Shown here piece after piece: positions 24,901-36,847 of a DNA stretch of 64,000 bases. The DNA comes from Neodiprion pinetum (lineage: Eukaryota > Arthropoda > Insecta > Hymenoptera > Diprionidae), in assembly GCF_021155775.2 (NCBI RefSeq), contig NC_060236.1, positions 8,415,087 to 8,479,086 of the forward strand, written 5' to 3'. The notes beneath the pieces are model-generated. The model did no database searches, was not told the DNA's origin, and saw only the letters and a list, made by a program, of their open reading frames with translations. Position 1 is the stretch's first letter. Each line of letters opens with the position of its first letter. The translations under genes were made by a program, and so were the position numbers.

Positions 24901-27091
24901 GGTTCAAAACTTCAAAACATTGGTTCAGACTCTTCTAAAAACTGGTTGAAAACTTCAAAAAACCGCTCGTATACCTGCTCGACGCTTGCTCACTATTTCT
25001 TCTGTAACTCCGAAAATATTTCGAATTTGTGTCTGAAATTTCAGGGACACATTCTTGGATAGTTTGGGAAAACATTTATGCAAAAAAAAAAATCGATTTT
25101 TGAAGCTTCTAAAGCAGGCTCCCCCCTTAAGCTTTCTTTTCGGGTTTCGTATCCTTTACAGTGTTGCCAACTCGGATTGTCGTAATCCCGCTAGGGTCCT
25201 TGTCAAATCCCACCAAAAACCGTTAGACTCGTCTGCACTATTTCCCACGAAAAATCAGTAAACTAGCTACGTGTTCCGCAGAAAAAAAAACCAAACTTTA
25301 AAAACCGAATCCGAAAAACTAATCAAAAGCACTGAAATATCGCTATTTCAGTGATCAAAAGGCGTACATAAAACGCAACAATAACGAAAACAAGCATGCT
25401 AGCAAAACCAATTTTATTTTTTAGTATTTTATGATCAGAAATGTTGTATCTAATGTTAACCTGGAAAACTTGAATGTGAAATTCACAAATCATTTTTTAT
25501 GCATTCGAGTTTTTATGTGCCTGATTACGGTTTGTTCATTTGGGGATTTGTCCGGATGTTGGGTTTATATCTGACTGTACTTTTAGTTTAATTGGTTTCA
25601 TATTCGACTATGGGTTTAGTGTATTTGCATTCGTGATTGTTCCATTTTGTTCATTTGAATTTCGGGAGGAAACAGAATTGTGTAAAAATTAATTCGTTAT
25701 AAAAAAAAACCAATCCATAAAATTTTTCGTTAAAAATATGAAAGTGGCAAAATCCACTAAATTTCCCACTAAAAAAGCAAAATTGCTCTAGAAATCGCCA
25801 AACTTTCCGCCAACTGCAAACAGGTAAATATTCTCACCTCAGAGTAATTCTCACCAAGAATCTTTCAAAACAACCAGATTTAACGGGAAAACTACCAAGT
25901 TGGCAACACTGAACCATTACGTCGGATTTTTGCTTTATTTCACCTTAGCATAATAATTGCATTAAGATAGAAATAATACATGTCTTTTGGTAATCATTTT
26001 TCAGGTCTACCAAGCAGATTCAGATCATTATGTTAAAAGAGACAAATATTGGGGCAGAGAACTCAATGAAGAAGGTTTCAAAGCAGCTCTATACCGCTTC
26101 TTCCACAATGGTTTTGGTTTACGAACATTGGCCATTCAAAGAGTGATAGCACGTCTGGAACTTTTACGTCGCGCAATCGAAAGACAAAGCAGCTACAGAT
26201 TTTATTCCTGGTAAGTATTTTTTTTCGATTATCGATTCATTTGTTGTAGTTGAATCATTATTTCATTTTTCCGATCGATGAGAAACTAACACCTTTGTGC
26301 GATATTTGATGAATTTCAGCTCACTTCTTGTCGTCTACGAGGGGTATCAAATAGATGGCTTTTCAGTGTTAAGACACACCCCGACACTTCGAGTTGAAGA
26401 AGAATCGACAGACTTAAATTTCATGGAAAATATTGCTCATGGTTCTGAAACATGTTATGACGCAGACACAAGTAACAATTCAAACGATTACAATCTTAGC
26501 AGTCATGAAGAAGTTAGCCAAGCCACACTCCACAGGGGTTTTGGAGAGGCAGCTGCACGAGGGGCCAAAAATGCTAGTGGCTTTTATCCAATTAATGAGG
26601 AAACTGTGTTCATGGATTCACCAACAAACATGGTCAGCACTGTTGTTCAGAGCTCGCAATTTGACAATTGGATGATGTACAGCAGCAGTAGTGGGGATGA
26701 ATTTTGTTGCGGGCAACACACAGCTGATAGTTCTGAAGACACTAGTTCGGATCTAGAAATGGAAAGTACAGGATGTGTTTTAAAGCGTAACAGACCCAGG
26801 CAACATTTGCGATTATACGAAAACACTAAGCATGTCGAAACAGAAGATGAATGTTCGAGTATTTCTAAAAGATTACGTGTTAAAACTGACGAGGAAAAAC
26901 AGTCAGAAAGTGAAGATTCCCTCGTCGACGTAAGAATGATCGACTTTGCCAATATGTCGTTTAACCACTCTGGAAGTTCTGTGGGGAGTTCAAATTCAAA
27001 TTCTACGATTCATCAGGGTCCAGATTGTGGCTTTTTGACTGGCCTAGATAGCCTGAAACGGCTATTATTAGAGATACTAACTGAAGGTTAA
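9955..27091 (+). CDS. IP6K: Inositol hexakisphosphate kinase (IP6K)
   Basis: Coding exons are 9955-10089, 14891-15017, 18645-18780, 20924-21003, 21509-21684, 26005-26210 and 26320-27091, in phase, 543 aa. The enzyme phosphorylates InsP6 to the pyrophosphate InsP7. Family marks in order: HPLNNQVGGHTRLLL (about 40-54); KPLNYRELEFYQ; FVPKFKG; the catalytic PxxxDxKxG signature as HPCILDLKMGTRQ (173-185); SASLGVRLCGMQVYQ; SSYRFYSCSLLVVYEG (near 280-295); and DVRMIDFANMSF (490-501), the metal-binding motif. Residues about 300-485 are a Ser/Asn/acidic low-complexity insert, a position that is variable in this family. Two ATGs (9955, 9979) are possible starts; I used the first. The conserved segment normally just before the FLLLENV-like motif is not seen. 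Exon 4 (donor GTATCC, weak) joins in phase straight to exon 5, so a small exon may be missed. Confidence 0.92.
10090..20923 (+). other. First three introns inside the IP6K coding region, low-complexity AT-rich DNA
   Basis: Introns 10090-14890, 15018-18644 and 18781-20923 are AT-rich, with poly(A/T) runs (for example near 18420), a pyrimidine-rich patch near 12905-12955 and a TCAA tetranucleotide run at 16742-16761. I could support no nested gene, RNA or element. Scattered ORFs of 60-130 codons show no protein-like composition. Confidence 0.5.
21790..22492 (+). mobile_element. 5'-truncated non-LTR retrotransposon, 3' end of the reverse-transcriptase ORF
   Basis: From about 21850 the plus strand reads FLGFVMHSSKDF, then LYFSLVHPILLYASF...SPL and VVQHGLLRFALYKT. 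This is the thumb/C-terminal part typical of Jockey/CR1-like reverse transcriptases (LxSLVxPILxYGSxVWSP and VQxxFLRFA). The reading frame breaks near 22128-22150 and resumes in another frame (FKNLIDSPPILKMFYLHLP, then FQAPVLSNTYLAKS...) to a stop at 22400. An AATAAA and an A-rich tail (to about 22492) mark the 3' end. It is truncated and frameshifted, so a dead copy, inserted in an intron of IP6K in the same sense as that gene. Confidence 0.85.
22890..24120 (-). mobile_element. Decayed non-LTR retrotransposon reverse-transcriptase fragment
   Basis: On the minus strand, from about 24114 down, the translation shows a linker region and then NSLKCNKASGMDNITARIIK and VVPIYKVDSNTLVKNYRPI. Further down come VFIDPEKAFDT, GVPQGSILGPLLFFIYIND (around 23217-23277) and SYIDDTVLLF (around 23160-23190), a variant of the catalytic YADD box. 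A last piece, near 22964-23169, ends NLIKYLGV. The order is that of a Jockey-like reverse transcriptase. Stops and frame changes interrupt it, so it is inactive. It is oriented opposite to the host gene and lies head-to-tail of a separate plus-strand fragment. Endonuclease and ORF1 regions are absent. Element ends are approximate. Confidence 0.85.
24174..24506. repeat. Compound fold-back element with two adjacent hairpins and a direct repeat
   Basis: Hairpin one: arms 24254-24310 and 24331-24387 (57 bp, about four mismatches, 20-bp loop). Hairpin two: 24411-24445 pairs imperfectly with 24446-24484 almost without a loop. A roughly 45-55-bp block containing GGTAAAATCGCATGCCCTGC and GGCGCTTGCCACGTAATATA occurs directly repeated at about 24200-24246 and 24447-24500, flanking the structure. 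It lies in the same IP6K intron as the retrotransposon pieces. There is no coding capacity, so it is probably a non-autonomous fold-back or MITE-like element. Confidence 0.8.
25159..25911. mobile_element. 753-bp putative MITE with 17-bp terminal inverted repeats
   Basis: The left end 25159-25175 (CAGTGTTGCCAACTCGG) and right end 25895-25911 (CCAAGTTGGCAACACTG) are inverted repeats matching at 16 of 17 bases. The interior is AT-rich and has no transposase-like ORF. No convincing target-site duplication was found flanking it, so the superfamily is unassigned. It sits 93 bases upstream of the exon at 26005. Confidence 0.7.
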
Positions 27092-29600
27092 AATTTGTGT
27101 AATGTTAGATAAGCAGACAATTTAAATAGCGAAACAACATTTTAACCCAAAATGACAAATAACTAGACACTTACGTGGTGAAAATGATTTATGCATTATA
27201 CAACTCGAACACGTTATTTATATATATATATATATGTATGCTTTTAAATCAAATAACAGAAGTGAATGGCGTTATATGGAGAGACAGCGATAAGAGAAAT
27301 AAACTCGGAGCGGAATGTACAAATCTCGAGTTCATCTCAAATTTCTCGTTAATAACAAGTGTATAGAATTCAAGGGGTGGGCGCTCGGTAACCAAAACGG
27401 TCAATATAACAAACATTAAATATGTACATAAATTCATTACAATATATTTCTAAGTCTCGATCAAATACCCGGTGAAACTTGAGACATTCGTTAGGAACAG
27501 TGTTATGAACACTGATGATCATCGTATTGATCATAAAACAAAAATATATAGTATTTTACCCCTGTATGAGCATACTGTCCAATTTAATGGAGTGCTTTGT
27601 TCCCAAGGGATACAGTGGTTACTAAAGTAATAAAATATGATTTTTAATTATATAACATTAATATTAGAAGAATATAAGTTATAATCGTGTAAATAATGTA
27701 AAAATAATATTGCATTGAAAGAAGTACATAGTATATATGTTACACCTTGTATTTTAGTTGCACCCCAAAAGTATCCACCATCTCGGTCAATGTATTACAA
27801 TTAATAAAGCTCCATCTAATTTTCTAGAATTTTCTAAATTCTTATACCTTTCTAGGGAGCGCGGCCGAAAAGGGGTGAGTGTTTCTCTACAAAGAGAAAT
27901 CGATTTCTCATTAGAGAAGGCAATGATTCCGTATCATATAACAAGTATTATCAATACGCGTATTTAAATGTGTGCGAACTTATCCTTACTTACCGATTCG
28001 TGCAGGAGTTTCATACTGACGGATGATAACTTATTGAACTGATAGCCGCATAATTACATATAACACAGTTGCTCTATCAACCAACTCTTCACATATGAGT
28101 GGTAATCATATATAGCGAAGCTTATGTGTTTGCTCTTTAAGATAGCAAGAAGAGCAGCTACAACTGGTTATGTAGATAAAGTGTCATTCCCGTCAATAAT
28201 AAATATTGCAAAATCATAATGCGCGTAAAATGATAAGACGTATGTTTTCAACATTGGTTGCAGATATTTCGATTTGTAGCTCAGATCTAATCAAGACTCG
28301 GTCAATTAATGAGTTATGACTTGAATTAATACCCAATTTTCAAAATTATCATTAACAAATGCATCTTCACAGTGAAATATGAACTCAAGATTGTATAGTT
28401 TAATCTATAATATGAATCTTATCAAGTGAAAGTCGCACCAAAGTCGTTTTTGCTACTGCTGTATATAATTTAGTCTGCCATATTTCAATGCATTTTCATA
28501 AGAGAGCTGGACTACTCGGAATAAAATTTAAATAATTACCTATACAGGATATTTATGATCTACGCAGTAACTTCTACTAAGAGACAATAACCGTCATCAT
28601 CAATTGAAAATGCGCACCTAACATATTATCAGGTAAACACCATCATAATTATCCGCTCATCTAACATTTTGCTGTGAGTCATAATTCATATTTACCGTTG
28701 GTTATGATTCGGTTTTTTTACATTGAAAATAATGGAATCACTTTTAAAGACTGACAATTCTATTGCTAACGTCTAAAAAAAATAAACTAGTGGGTTTTGG
28801 ATTAAAATAGTTGAAAATAAGTCAACACTTAATAAATAATGAACATCTGTTATATATTTTGAAATCTGATACAGTGTATAAATTATTATTTTTGATTACG
28901 CATACTGAAAATAGAACTCGAGTGTTATGTGGTAATCAAAATAATTAACAATCGAGCCGGTAATTTGTAATTCCACAAAACAATCGTTTGGCTTTCTCTT
29001 ACAATCCCTGAAATGCCAATCGTCATTATATCTCTTTTCTATGTCAAGTGCCCAGTACCAAACATAGTAGTACGTAAAATTCAACCTTGCAATATTATAC
29101 ATAATCTCACGTATAATAAAATACTTTATTTTATTCACTGCTTGGTAAAAATACACCATGGTAAAAACTACGATGATACTTTCAAATTATATACTTTAAT
29201 ACTTGCTAATAGAGAAAAACAATTCGTTAACTAATTCGTTCGGTTAACTTTAATGGCATTGTGCCGCGGATTACCGTACTTTATTTTACAACTAATTTTG
29301 CATTCTCGGTATAAACCTATCATTTATAAGTGCCTAGATACGTGTCACCGGTGTACAACGTTTCAGTTATGAATCATTGTGTTAATTCTTTTCACTTTCA
29401 ACATTATCTAACGACGTGTAAGCATATAAAAATGAATCATTATTAATTTGAAAACTTACGTGGGAAAATACTGCTTATACCTATATCGCTATATTTAAAT
29501 TTTTGACTTTTGGGTACGTAAACAATAACTGGTTTACCAAGCAAAAAAAAAAAAAAAACTATCTTATCGGTTCTTTGGCTTCACTAACATTTACTCGTAT
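27092..29600. other. Space between convergent IP6K and Hip1, including both 3' UTRs
   Basis: It is AT-rich, with an AT dinucleotide run near 27221-27236 and several AATAAA motifs on the plus strand (for example near 27298 and 27631) that could end the IP6K transcript. No further gene, RNA or element was supported. Confidence 0.45.
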
Positions 29601-32600
29601 TTATCCCTCGTTATCTCCAGCCATTTGATAATGATGACGACGCAGTGCTGATAATCGCAACCTTTCATTCTGCAATGCTTGTTCCAGTTCCAAAACACGT
29701 ACCTGTGCTTCCATTTCTAATCTTTTTGCTTGATGCAAACTCAGTCCGGACATGTCAAGGTCCTCTGCAAATGTAGAAATGGTGTAACGAATAGGTAAGG
29801 TAAGGACCCAGGCAATAAACAATTACAATATAAACTTTTTTCAATTCTGTAAATATTACATACCATTTTCCTCCACCAGTTGACTACAGCTCTTGGCTGT
29901 AGCTACGACACCTCCAGTTGCCTGTGTTACCTCCCTTGAAGCTTCTGAAAGAGCTACCAAATTGGTACTGTTTCTTTCTGCTTTCACCCTACTGGCTACT
30001 ACCAGCTGTGCAGTTGAAGCAGCGATGCCCTGAGATGCAACGACCAGTTGTTCAAATTTACCATTTCCCGCAACTACTTTGTCAGCAGCTTCCCTATGGA
30101 ATGCACCAAATAGTTGAGTTACAACGGATGGACTGGCCAAAGAATGTAAGATAGAAGTGTTAAACTTACAATAGGAAATTAGCTCCCATGGCAATGGCTT
30201 TTGCTGCAGAGATCAAACCTTCTGACCATTGGTGATTTCGCTTATAAAATTCGGTAGCGGAAGCTGTTCCCTAGAATGCAAAATCGAATTTGAACAAACC
30301 GTGCTATTTGACAAGATGAGGTATTGAACAAGCGAAATATCAACTCACTTTTCCTTGAGCTACAATTTCAGTCTGTAATAATCTGGATTTCTTCACTAAT
30401 ACTCGAATGCACCTCATTAGTTCTGTACAGGAATCTAGTATTTTTCCATTCACTTCCAACTTCAAGCCAGAATCAGCTGCACGTGATTTGTTCAACATAT
30501 CCTATGAGATTGAAGCAAACTTCAATTTAAACTGTTTTCGAATCACCATTTATAGTCCAAATGATTATGGCACATCGGTACTGTTTACTTTCAAAAATGA
30601 ATAGGTAATCTGGCTTTACGAGTACCTGAATTCTTGCGGCAGCTTCCTCAATCGCCTTATCCATTCCTAAAAGCTCGTTTTCAACTAAATCGCCGATAAC
30701 CTCAGCATTACTCTGCGTATTTATCAAAGTGTCGGCTTGTGCAGAAATATCTTTCAATTTGTTTTTGACAATAGTAATTTGGTCAGTAACTGAGGTTGCC
30801 TTCTCTTTGATATTGCTCAACATTATCAAGCTCTGAGAACCAAGTTGTTTACATTCGTCAGTCAATCCTAGTTTCATAGAAGTATTGTGATTTAATTAAA
30901 GATAATAATAATAAAGGATATAGCTCAGGCGATATACAGACCAATGTCTGTTTAGTAATTGCATAACATAAATGTCCCGAATAAATTGACTGATAGAAAA
31001 AGAATTTCGTTCAACTCACGATCTCCCAATGTTATGTCTGTGGCTGTGTTTGAAGTGCTTTTGGCATGAATCAAATAAACTGCCAAGACATAAGCTGTGT
31101 GTATAGAATTGCGAGCAAGTTGGCCACGTTGAGACGAATCAAGTAAATAACTGTGATAGACAGTGTCCAGATCATCTAAACTCTGCAAGGCTGGTTCAAC
31201 TAAACTTCTAAGATAATCAGGAGTGCATGTCACTGTTGATATCGCAGGATTATCAATTCCATGTATAGCAGTTTGTAAAATCACATCAGCTTCGGATATG
31301 CAATTTACTGTAACCACGAACGTAATAAAATTTAATTCTTTGGTATGAAATAAGTTAGAAAAAATACATTGAATTTCAAGTATGAATAACCATATCCAGG
31401 TAACATAAAGATTCATTGTTTTGGTAAATACAGACTTTCAACAGTCTGTTATTAAATTTATGTTACCAATAATAACATTTCTATAAACTTACAAAGTAAT
31501 TCATAGAGAGCAGCATCAGTGTCAGTTTTAAATTGAGCTTTTGAATGCTCAGCTTCTGACAGCAGTTCAGATATCCTCACATCCAGTTCTTCTTTTTGCG
31601 TCAACAAATCATGCAGGTCACCTTCCACTACAGCTTTCTCAGATGTTACAAAATCGATTTTGGCTACAAGTGCCTAAACGAATATTTCCAAATTCGTAAA
31701 TTGGATGACGATTTCAAGACAAATTGATAATAATACTTGAAATCCTTTATTATTGTTGAAAATAAATTTTTCTGACTTACTCACCAAGTTTTCAGTCTTA
31801 GCTGCATCGAATTGTGTTCTAACATTGTCTAACTCTGCACGAGCCTGTGCTACTCTTTGTATTTCTTGCTCAGCCGTCGCCTGACCCTGTACAAGTTCTT
31901 GTAAACGTTGGTCTGCCTCAAGGCCCCGCCTTTCCGATTGTTCATGCAAAATCTTTATGTTGCCTAATTGTTTGTCAACGTCGGCTTTCTGCAGATAAAG
32001 AGAAAAAAAAGGTTAATTCCGCTAAGTAAGGCAAGATTATTACAAGTTTTTATCTTGAACCAGTTGTACTTAATGATCAAATCACACATGTATAGTTTTT
32101 GAGTCGAATTAAGTCTGAATTTACCATATACCCTTACTTTTCGTATTAAACTGATGTGTTCTTCCCTCAGTTTCGAATAGACTTCTTTCAGTTTTTGAAA
32201 CTTCTCTTCCAACGTTTTATTTTTGTCTGCAATTGGTCAACATTATATTACAATATGAGGGAGTATTCAATGTCGATCAAAAGAATATTGCAATAATCAC
32301 TCACTTACCAGTGACTTCTTGGAACTTGGACAAAAGACTGGTTTTTTGATTCTGCAAATCGTGACTGAGCTGCTTTTCTAGAATTATTTCATTACCCTAG
32401 AAGAAAAAAAATAAATAAACAACAGTAATTACTATATGAGACTGGTTGAGTTGATCCGGCTCGCCCTACATACAACTGAATAACTTATTGCACGTTCAAG
32501 AATCCAAGGTTGCACTACGAATATGTAAAACACTACATTATACAACAAATTATCCAATATTGCCCACTCACTTTGTCTGTCAGAATAGATTCCAGTTCCA

Positions 32601-35600
32601 ATATACGACTGCGCAATGATTCCACGATTCTTTGGTGTTCAGTTAATAGTCTATGAAGCTCTTGTCTCTGTCTTCCATTCTCTTGGTGCAGATGATCGAT
32701 CAGGCTATCTCTATAAACAGTGAAATCAAACAAGAACTTTATTACCTACTTTTTATCACATAAAGTTGCCAATGCATATTATATATTGTCTGCACATTGA
32801 TGAATCAGCAAATTTAAAATTAAGTAAACCTTTCAGCCAATACATCAGGTGATATAGAACCATTTCTGGTTGAGTCAATCTGATCCCCTGCTAGAGAGTT
32901 TGTTTCTGAAGTATCGATGAGACTGTCGACAGCTGAGTCTGCATCTATTGGTTCTTCTGGTGGAAGTGTTACTACAGGTGTTACGTAAGTGCGAAGCTCT
33001 GATTGTATCAAGAAATTTGGTGGGTGCTGTAATGGGGAAAGCGTAAAAAGTAGCATACAATTTAAGGCGAAAAATATTTTTCTACAGAAATTATTTATAA
33101 ATTCACCTCGGGCAATGACGGTATGGTTATCAACTGTTTAAAGTATTGCATATGCTTGATGGTAATGTAAAAAGTTCTCAATTCTTCAAATTGTTTGGAG
33201 AATCGATCGCGATGACCTGTAAGGGTGTCGGCTGGGAGTGCGCCATGTAACTTGAACAGAATTTTGACGCAGTAGTCGTAAAGCTGAGATGCATCTTGAA
33301 TGCAAGGTATTAATGGTGCTAGACGACATTGGCCACTAGAAGTCATTGAGTTGGATTTTGACATATCCAAAGAGTCAAACGCTGGAATAAAGGAATCCAA
33401 AATAAAGTTTATGCATTCCTTATACAGTTTTCAAATGTAATACTCGTTGAGACTAACGAATTCCCCGTGGAAACTAACAATACGTGGAGAAAAAGAGAAA
33501 GGAATAGACAATGCAAAACAAATATTCGCTATCTGATTTAGTACACGATCAAGTATCGCATAATTTTATCAATATTTTGTCTGTGATAAGATAAACAAAA
33601 ATATATTTAATCTTGGATTTCCGTAAGTAATATCAGGCGGAAAATTCGAATGAATTGGGGTGACTTATAAGCAGAAATTTGCTGTAGTAACAAACCATTA
33701 ATTAGTACAAATAATATCGTAGTAACATATAACATACATATATTATTTTTTATATACATAAAAAAAATTCAACAACCTCGTTTATTTAAAGTGGCTTGTT
33801 TGATCATGTCGAAATAAGTTTGAATCACAAGCTTCACAAATTTATTTCACAACTGAAAATAAACAATTTTAAAGTTCGATACGTTTTATCGTATTTCAAG
33901 AATACTGAATTATTTATTAAAAGATTGTTTCAACAGTCATTTAGTTAGGAAGGTGAAAAATCGTGCGAATATTCTTCAATGAACCAGAAAACCATCCAAA
34001 TATGTATGAAAGAAGTATTTCCATGATTACTTTTTCAAGCTACACGTTTAATACAATATGTGTATCCCAATAATCACACAATCATTCGTGATAAGTTAAG
34101 AAAACAGATATCACTCGATTTCAATTTACCGTCTGTGACTCATCATTGAAACTTGTGTAAAATGTATCTTCTGAAGTGAATTCCTCATAATTACCTGCAC
34201 GTTGTAAACTAAGGATGTCATCCATGTAATCAAACATCTCGACGGACAATTGAAAGCTAAAAGATAGAAATTTAAATTTATATCGATTGTTAATCAGCGA
34301 TCAACATGTTTGCCCACATATAACTTATAACTTGAAAAATAACTTTGATGAGAATAGAAATAAAGTAATTGCTAGCAAACACGTACAATATGTTGATATC
34401 ATTTTCTCCAATGGCCTCAAGCTCATCTGCCGTGAGTTGCAGATTCCCTGGTATACGCGGATTGCGTTTATGAAAGTCTAATTTTGTGACGAGTAATCTA
34501 ATGTACGTCTGAATCAATCTGCCATATCCTTCGCGAAGATGTTGCCAATATTTTCCAAGATTTTCTAGTTTACCGCGATGTCTTTGAGAGTCGGAAATAG
34601 ATCGCGCGTGGCCTTCGCGTAACACTTTGTGCAGTACATGACAAAATTTCCACGCTACTATACGATTCTCTTGAAGTGGCTGACGCAGTACGAACATCCA
34701 AAAGGTTCCTGCACCTTTCTCTTGGAACGTACCAATAATTGCACCTGTATTACTGTTAAGGAGATACTTAAAATATAAGAATTAATATTCGTTTAAAATG
34801 CAAATAGCTGACTATGAAATGACTTAAAGGATACTGCGCACATGTTTCTCCTTTACTGGTGCTTCAATGGGATTGACTGCTTTCCCAATACTTACACTCT
34901 GAAAAATGATTGAAATATGTAGTGTAATAAAAAAATGCATATGTATATTGTATCTAAGAGCCATCTTTGACCTCTGCCAGCAAAAGAGTAATTAAAACTA
35001 TTAGAAGTCAAGAGCGTCATGCAACAGTTGCAAACAGGGATGGCATTGTGATTTTTCAAGCAGATGAAAATGTTTGAACTTATTTATATGCACGTTTACT
35101 GAACAAAAATATTTGCTTCATATTTATGATAAATAAAATTTTGTAATGTGAGACTGATTATTCGAAATTAGGATTATTTGTAAGTAGTAGCACCAGGTAT
35201 CAGGCATTTCAAAGGTATATACTCACCAGTTGCTGGAATTGCTTGTCGGTAAGTGGTACAGGCGGCATGTTAGTGGTATAAATATGATTATGACATAAAA
35301 TTTATAGCATTGCACTAACAGCGAACAAAATTTGTATTGTCGAGTCGTGCATTCATTGTTTCAATACCCTGGAATGTATGACGTAAATATGTGACAATCT
35401 GCGCTCTTACATATCATGCAGGAGTTCCAAGGCTCTATGTACACATGAAAAAAAGAACACAACAATATCATGCAGCTTATTACAGTCACACATATTTACA
35501 CTGTCGAGAAAAAATTTTCTTCAACAAAAACGAATCAACACGTTTCAAGTTATTATATCTGTTGAATCAGTTATTTTGTTTTTAGAACGTGTTAACTTAT

Positions 35601-35898
35601 TTCACTAACCTATGATTAATATAAGGAAGTTTTAGAGTGAAGAAACCACTGAAAAAAACCACAAAAATATTTCACTGCAATGTTGATTCATGATTAATCG
35701 AATTTCCAGAATTTCATAACAAGAAGACAAATAAGTTGAGGAAAATTTTTAGATATGATAGTATAAACCATATATTAAAAAACAGAAGATGGTATACTAT
35801 TATAGTGCACTTACCTGGAATTTTTCAAAGTTCTCACGTTCCAATTCGAGGCTAGTTTTTCTTTGCTGTAGAACTCGCGGCAATGACAGTGAAGCCAT
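29601..35898 (-). CDS. Hip1: Huntingtin-interacting protein 1 homologue (Hip1/Hip1R)
   Basis: Coding exons on the minus strand: 35898-35815, 34898-34835, 34744-34387, 34256-34195, 33381-33107, 33026-32830, 32710-32572, 32396-32309, 32226-32138, 31988-31785, 31673-31493, 31307-31020, 30867-30626, 30501-30349, 30270-30170, 30093-29864 and 29764-29601. They join in phase to 972 aa. An ANTH phosphoinositide-binding domain (about 29-280) holds AVNPIEAPVKEKHVR, GTFWMFVLRQPL and QLSVEMFDYMDDIL; then ASQLYDYCVKILFKLHGALP. Residues about 345-600 are coiled coil. The C-terminal talin-like I/LWEQ (THATCH) actin-binding domain (about 740-972) includes GNGKFEQLVVASQGIAASTA and RVLELEQALQNERLRL. The protein links clathrin, PtdIns lipids and F-actin during endocytosis. 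A 76-base intron (30169-30094) could easily be missed by gene finders. Confidence 0.93.
35227..35268 (-). CDS. Hip1: Possible alternative first coding exon of Hip1
   Basis: An ATG at 35268 opens 14 codons (MPPVPLTDKQFQQL) ending at a strong donor (CAACTG then GTGAGT). Its phase is 0, the same as the 35898-35815 first exon, so either can join the exon starting at 34898 (SVSIGKAVNP). The 35898 exon matches known HIP1R N-termini better (PRVLQQRKTSLELERENFEK). This one would give a shorter N-terminus from a downstream promoter. It is inferred from splice signals only. Confidence 0.4.
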
Positions 35899-36580
35899 GT
35901 CCAAGTGAAAGAAAGAGCCTGTTGTGTTTAAATAGCTACTACCTATACAAATAGGTTATTCTTCAGTGACACTACATAATACTTGGTTCGAACGATGAGA
36001 CATCCTGTTCTCTTTATTATGACTAATGTACTCTTTTACCAACTTTTACGTATACGGTCATATGCACAGACGACGAACGTGTTGCGTATGTGCATACAAT
36101 ATATGCGGAAATGCCTAATAACGAAGTATAACCATTTTAACCTAAGCTATTAATCTACCTTCGGGTTACAATCTATGTACGAAGCAAAAATTTTAACCAG
36201 CGAGTCTTAATGTACTCGATGTTGTTTACTTTCTCCTTTTCTTTTATCAATGAACACTTCTCGAATTGAAAATGACAGCTAAGAACCGCATACGCAATAT
36301 AGAAAACAGTATAAACGGACGTTCCACCCATCCACACTTCCTTCCAAAAACAGATCCGTTCACGCGAAGGTGGGGGCTCAACTCATCGTAAAAGAGTTGT
36401 CGCAAGGGGGGCCGGTGGGTGGTGGGGATCATCCGGATCATCCATGTCCCAAGAGTAAGAAAGCCCACAATCATATGGGCCGATGTCTGTGGTATTGACC
36501 ATAGACTTATAAAAGAGATAGACGACTGACTGCGCGGTATAACGAGGCCGCTGAAGCCCAAACCAAAGGACAGATATAGT
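35899..36580. other. Intergenic region upstream of Hip1 and Ssrp1
   Basis: This is the shared 5' space between two divergent genes. It contains short G/C-rich patches (near 36370-36430) but no supported gene. ORFs of 68-124 codons on the minus strand at 36247-36621 run into the neighbouring fold-back repeat and show no recognisable protein features. Confidence 0.4.
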
Positions 36581-36847
36581 CCTAGGCACGGTCTTACATA
36601 CAGGTCTGACAACTCGGTCAAAATTTCAGTGGTGAGGGTGTCCTCTTATTGAAGCACCGATCGTTTCGCCTAGTGATCACGAGTGTTGCTGCAATTAAAC
36701 ATGTTTCCGTCTCTCTCACACAGCCTGCATCCCTCTATCGCAGCGACACTCGTGGTCACTAGGCGAAGCGATCGGTGCTTCAATAAGAGTACAAAAAAAC
36801 CCCACCACCGGAGTTGCCAGACCTGTATGTAAGACCGTGGTCCTAGG
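36581..36847. repeat. Long fold-back repeat (arms about 110 bp, 47-bp loop)
   Basis: Left arm 36581-36692 and right arm 36740-36847 are near reverse complements: CCTAGGCACGGTCTTACATA against TATGTAAGACCGTGGTCCTAGG, and ATTGAAGCACCGATCG against CGATCGGTGCTTCAAT. A few mismatches and small indels occur mid-stem. The outer ends fall on CCTAGG. It lies about 410 bases upstream of the Ssrp1 start codon and is probably a MITE-type insertion near that promoter. Confidence 0.85.

Noticed and set aside
34130..34165. Possible extra Hip1 exon (FNDESQT) before a GTAAAT donor
   Set aside because: Phase and homology connect the exons at 34195 and 33381 directly. This piece has no convincing acceptor and adds nothing conserved.
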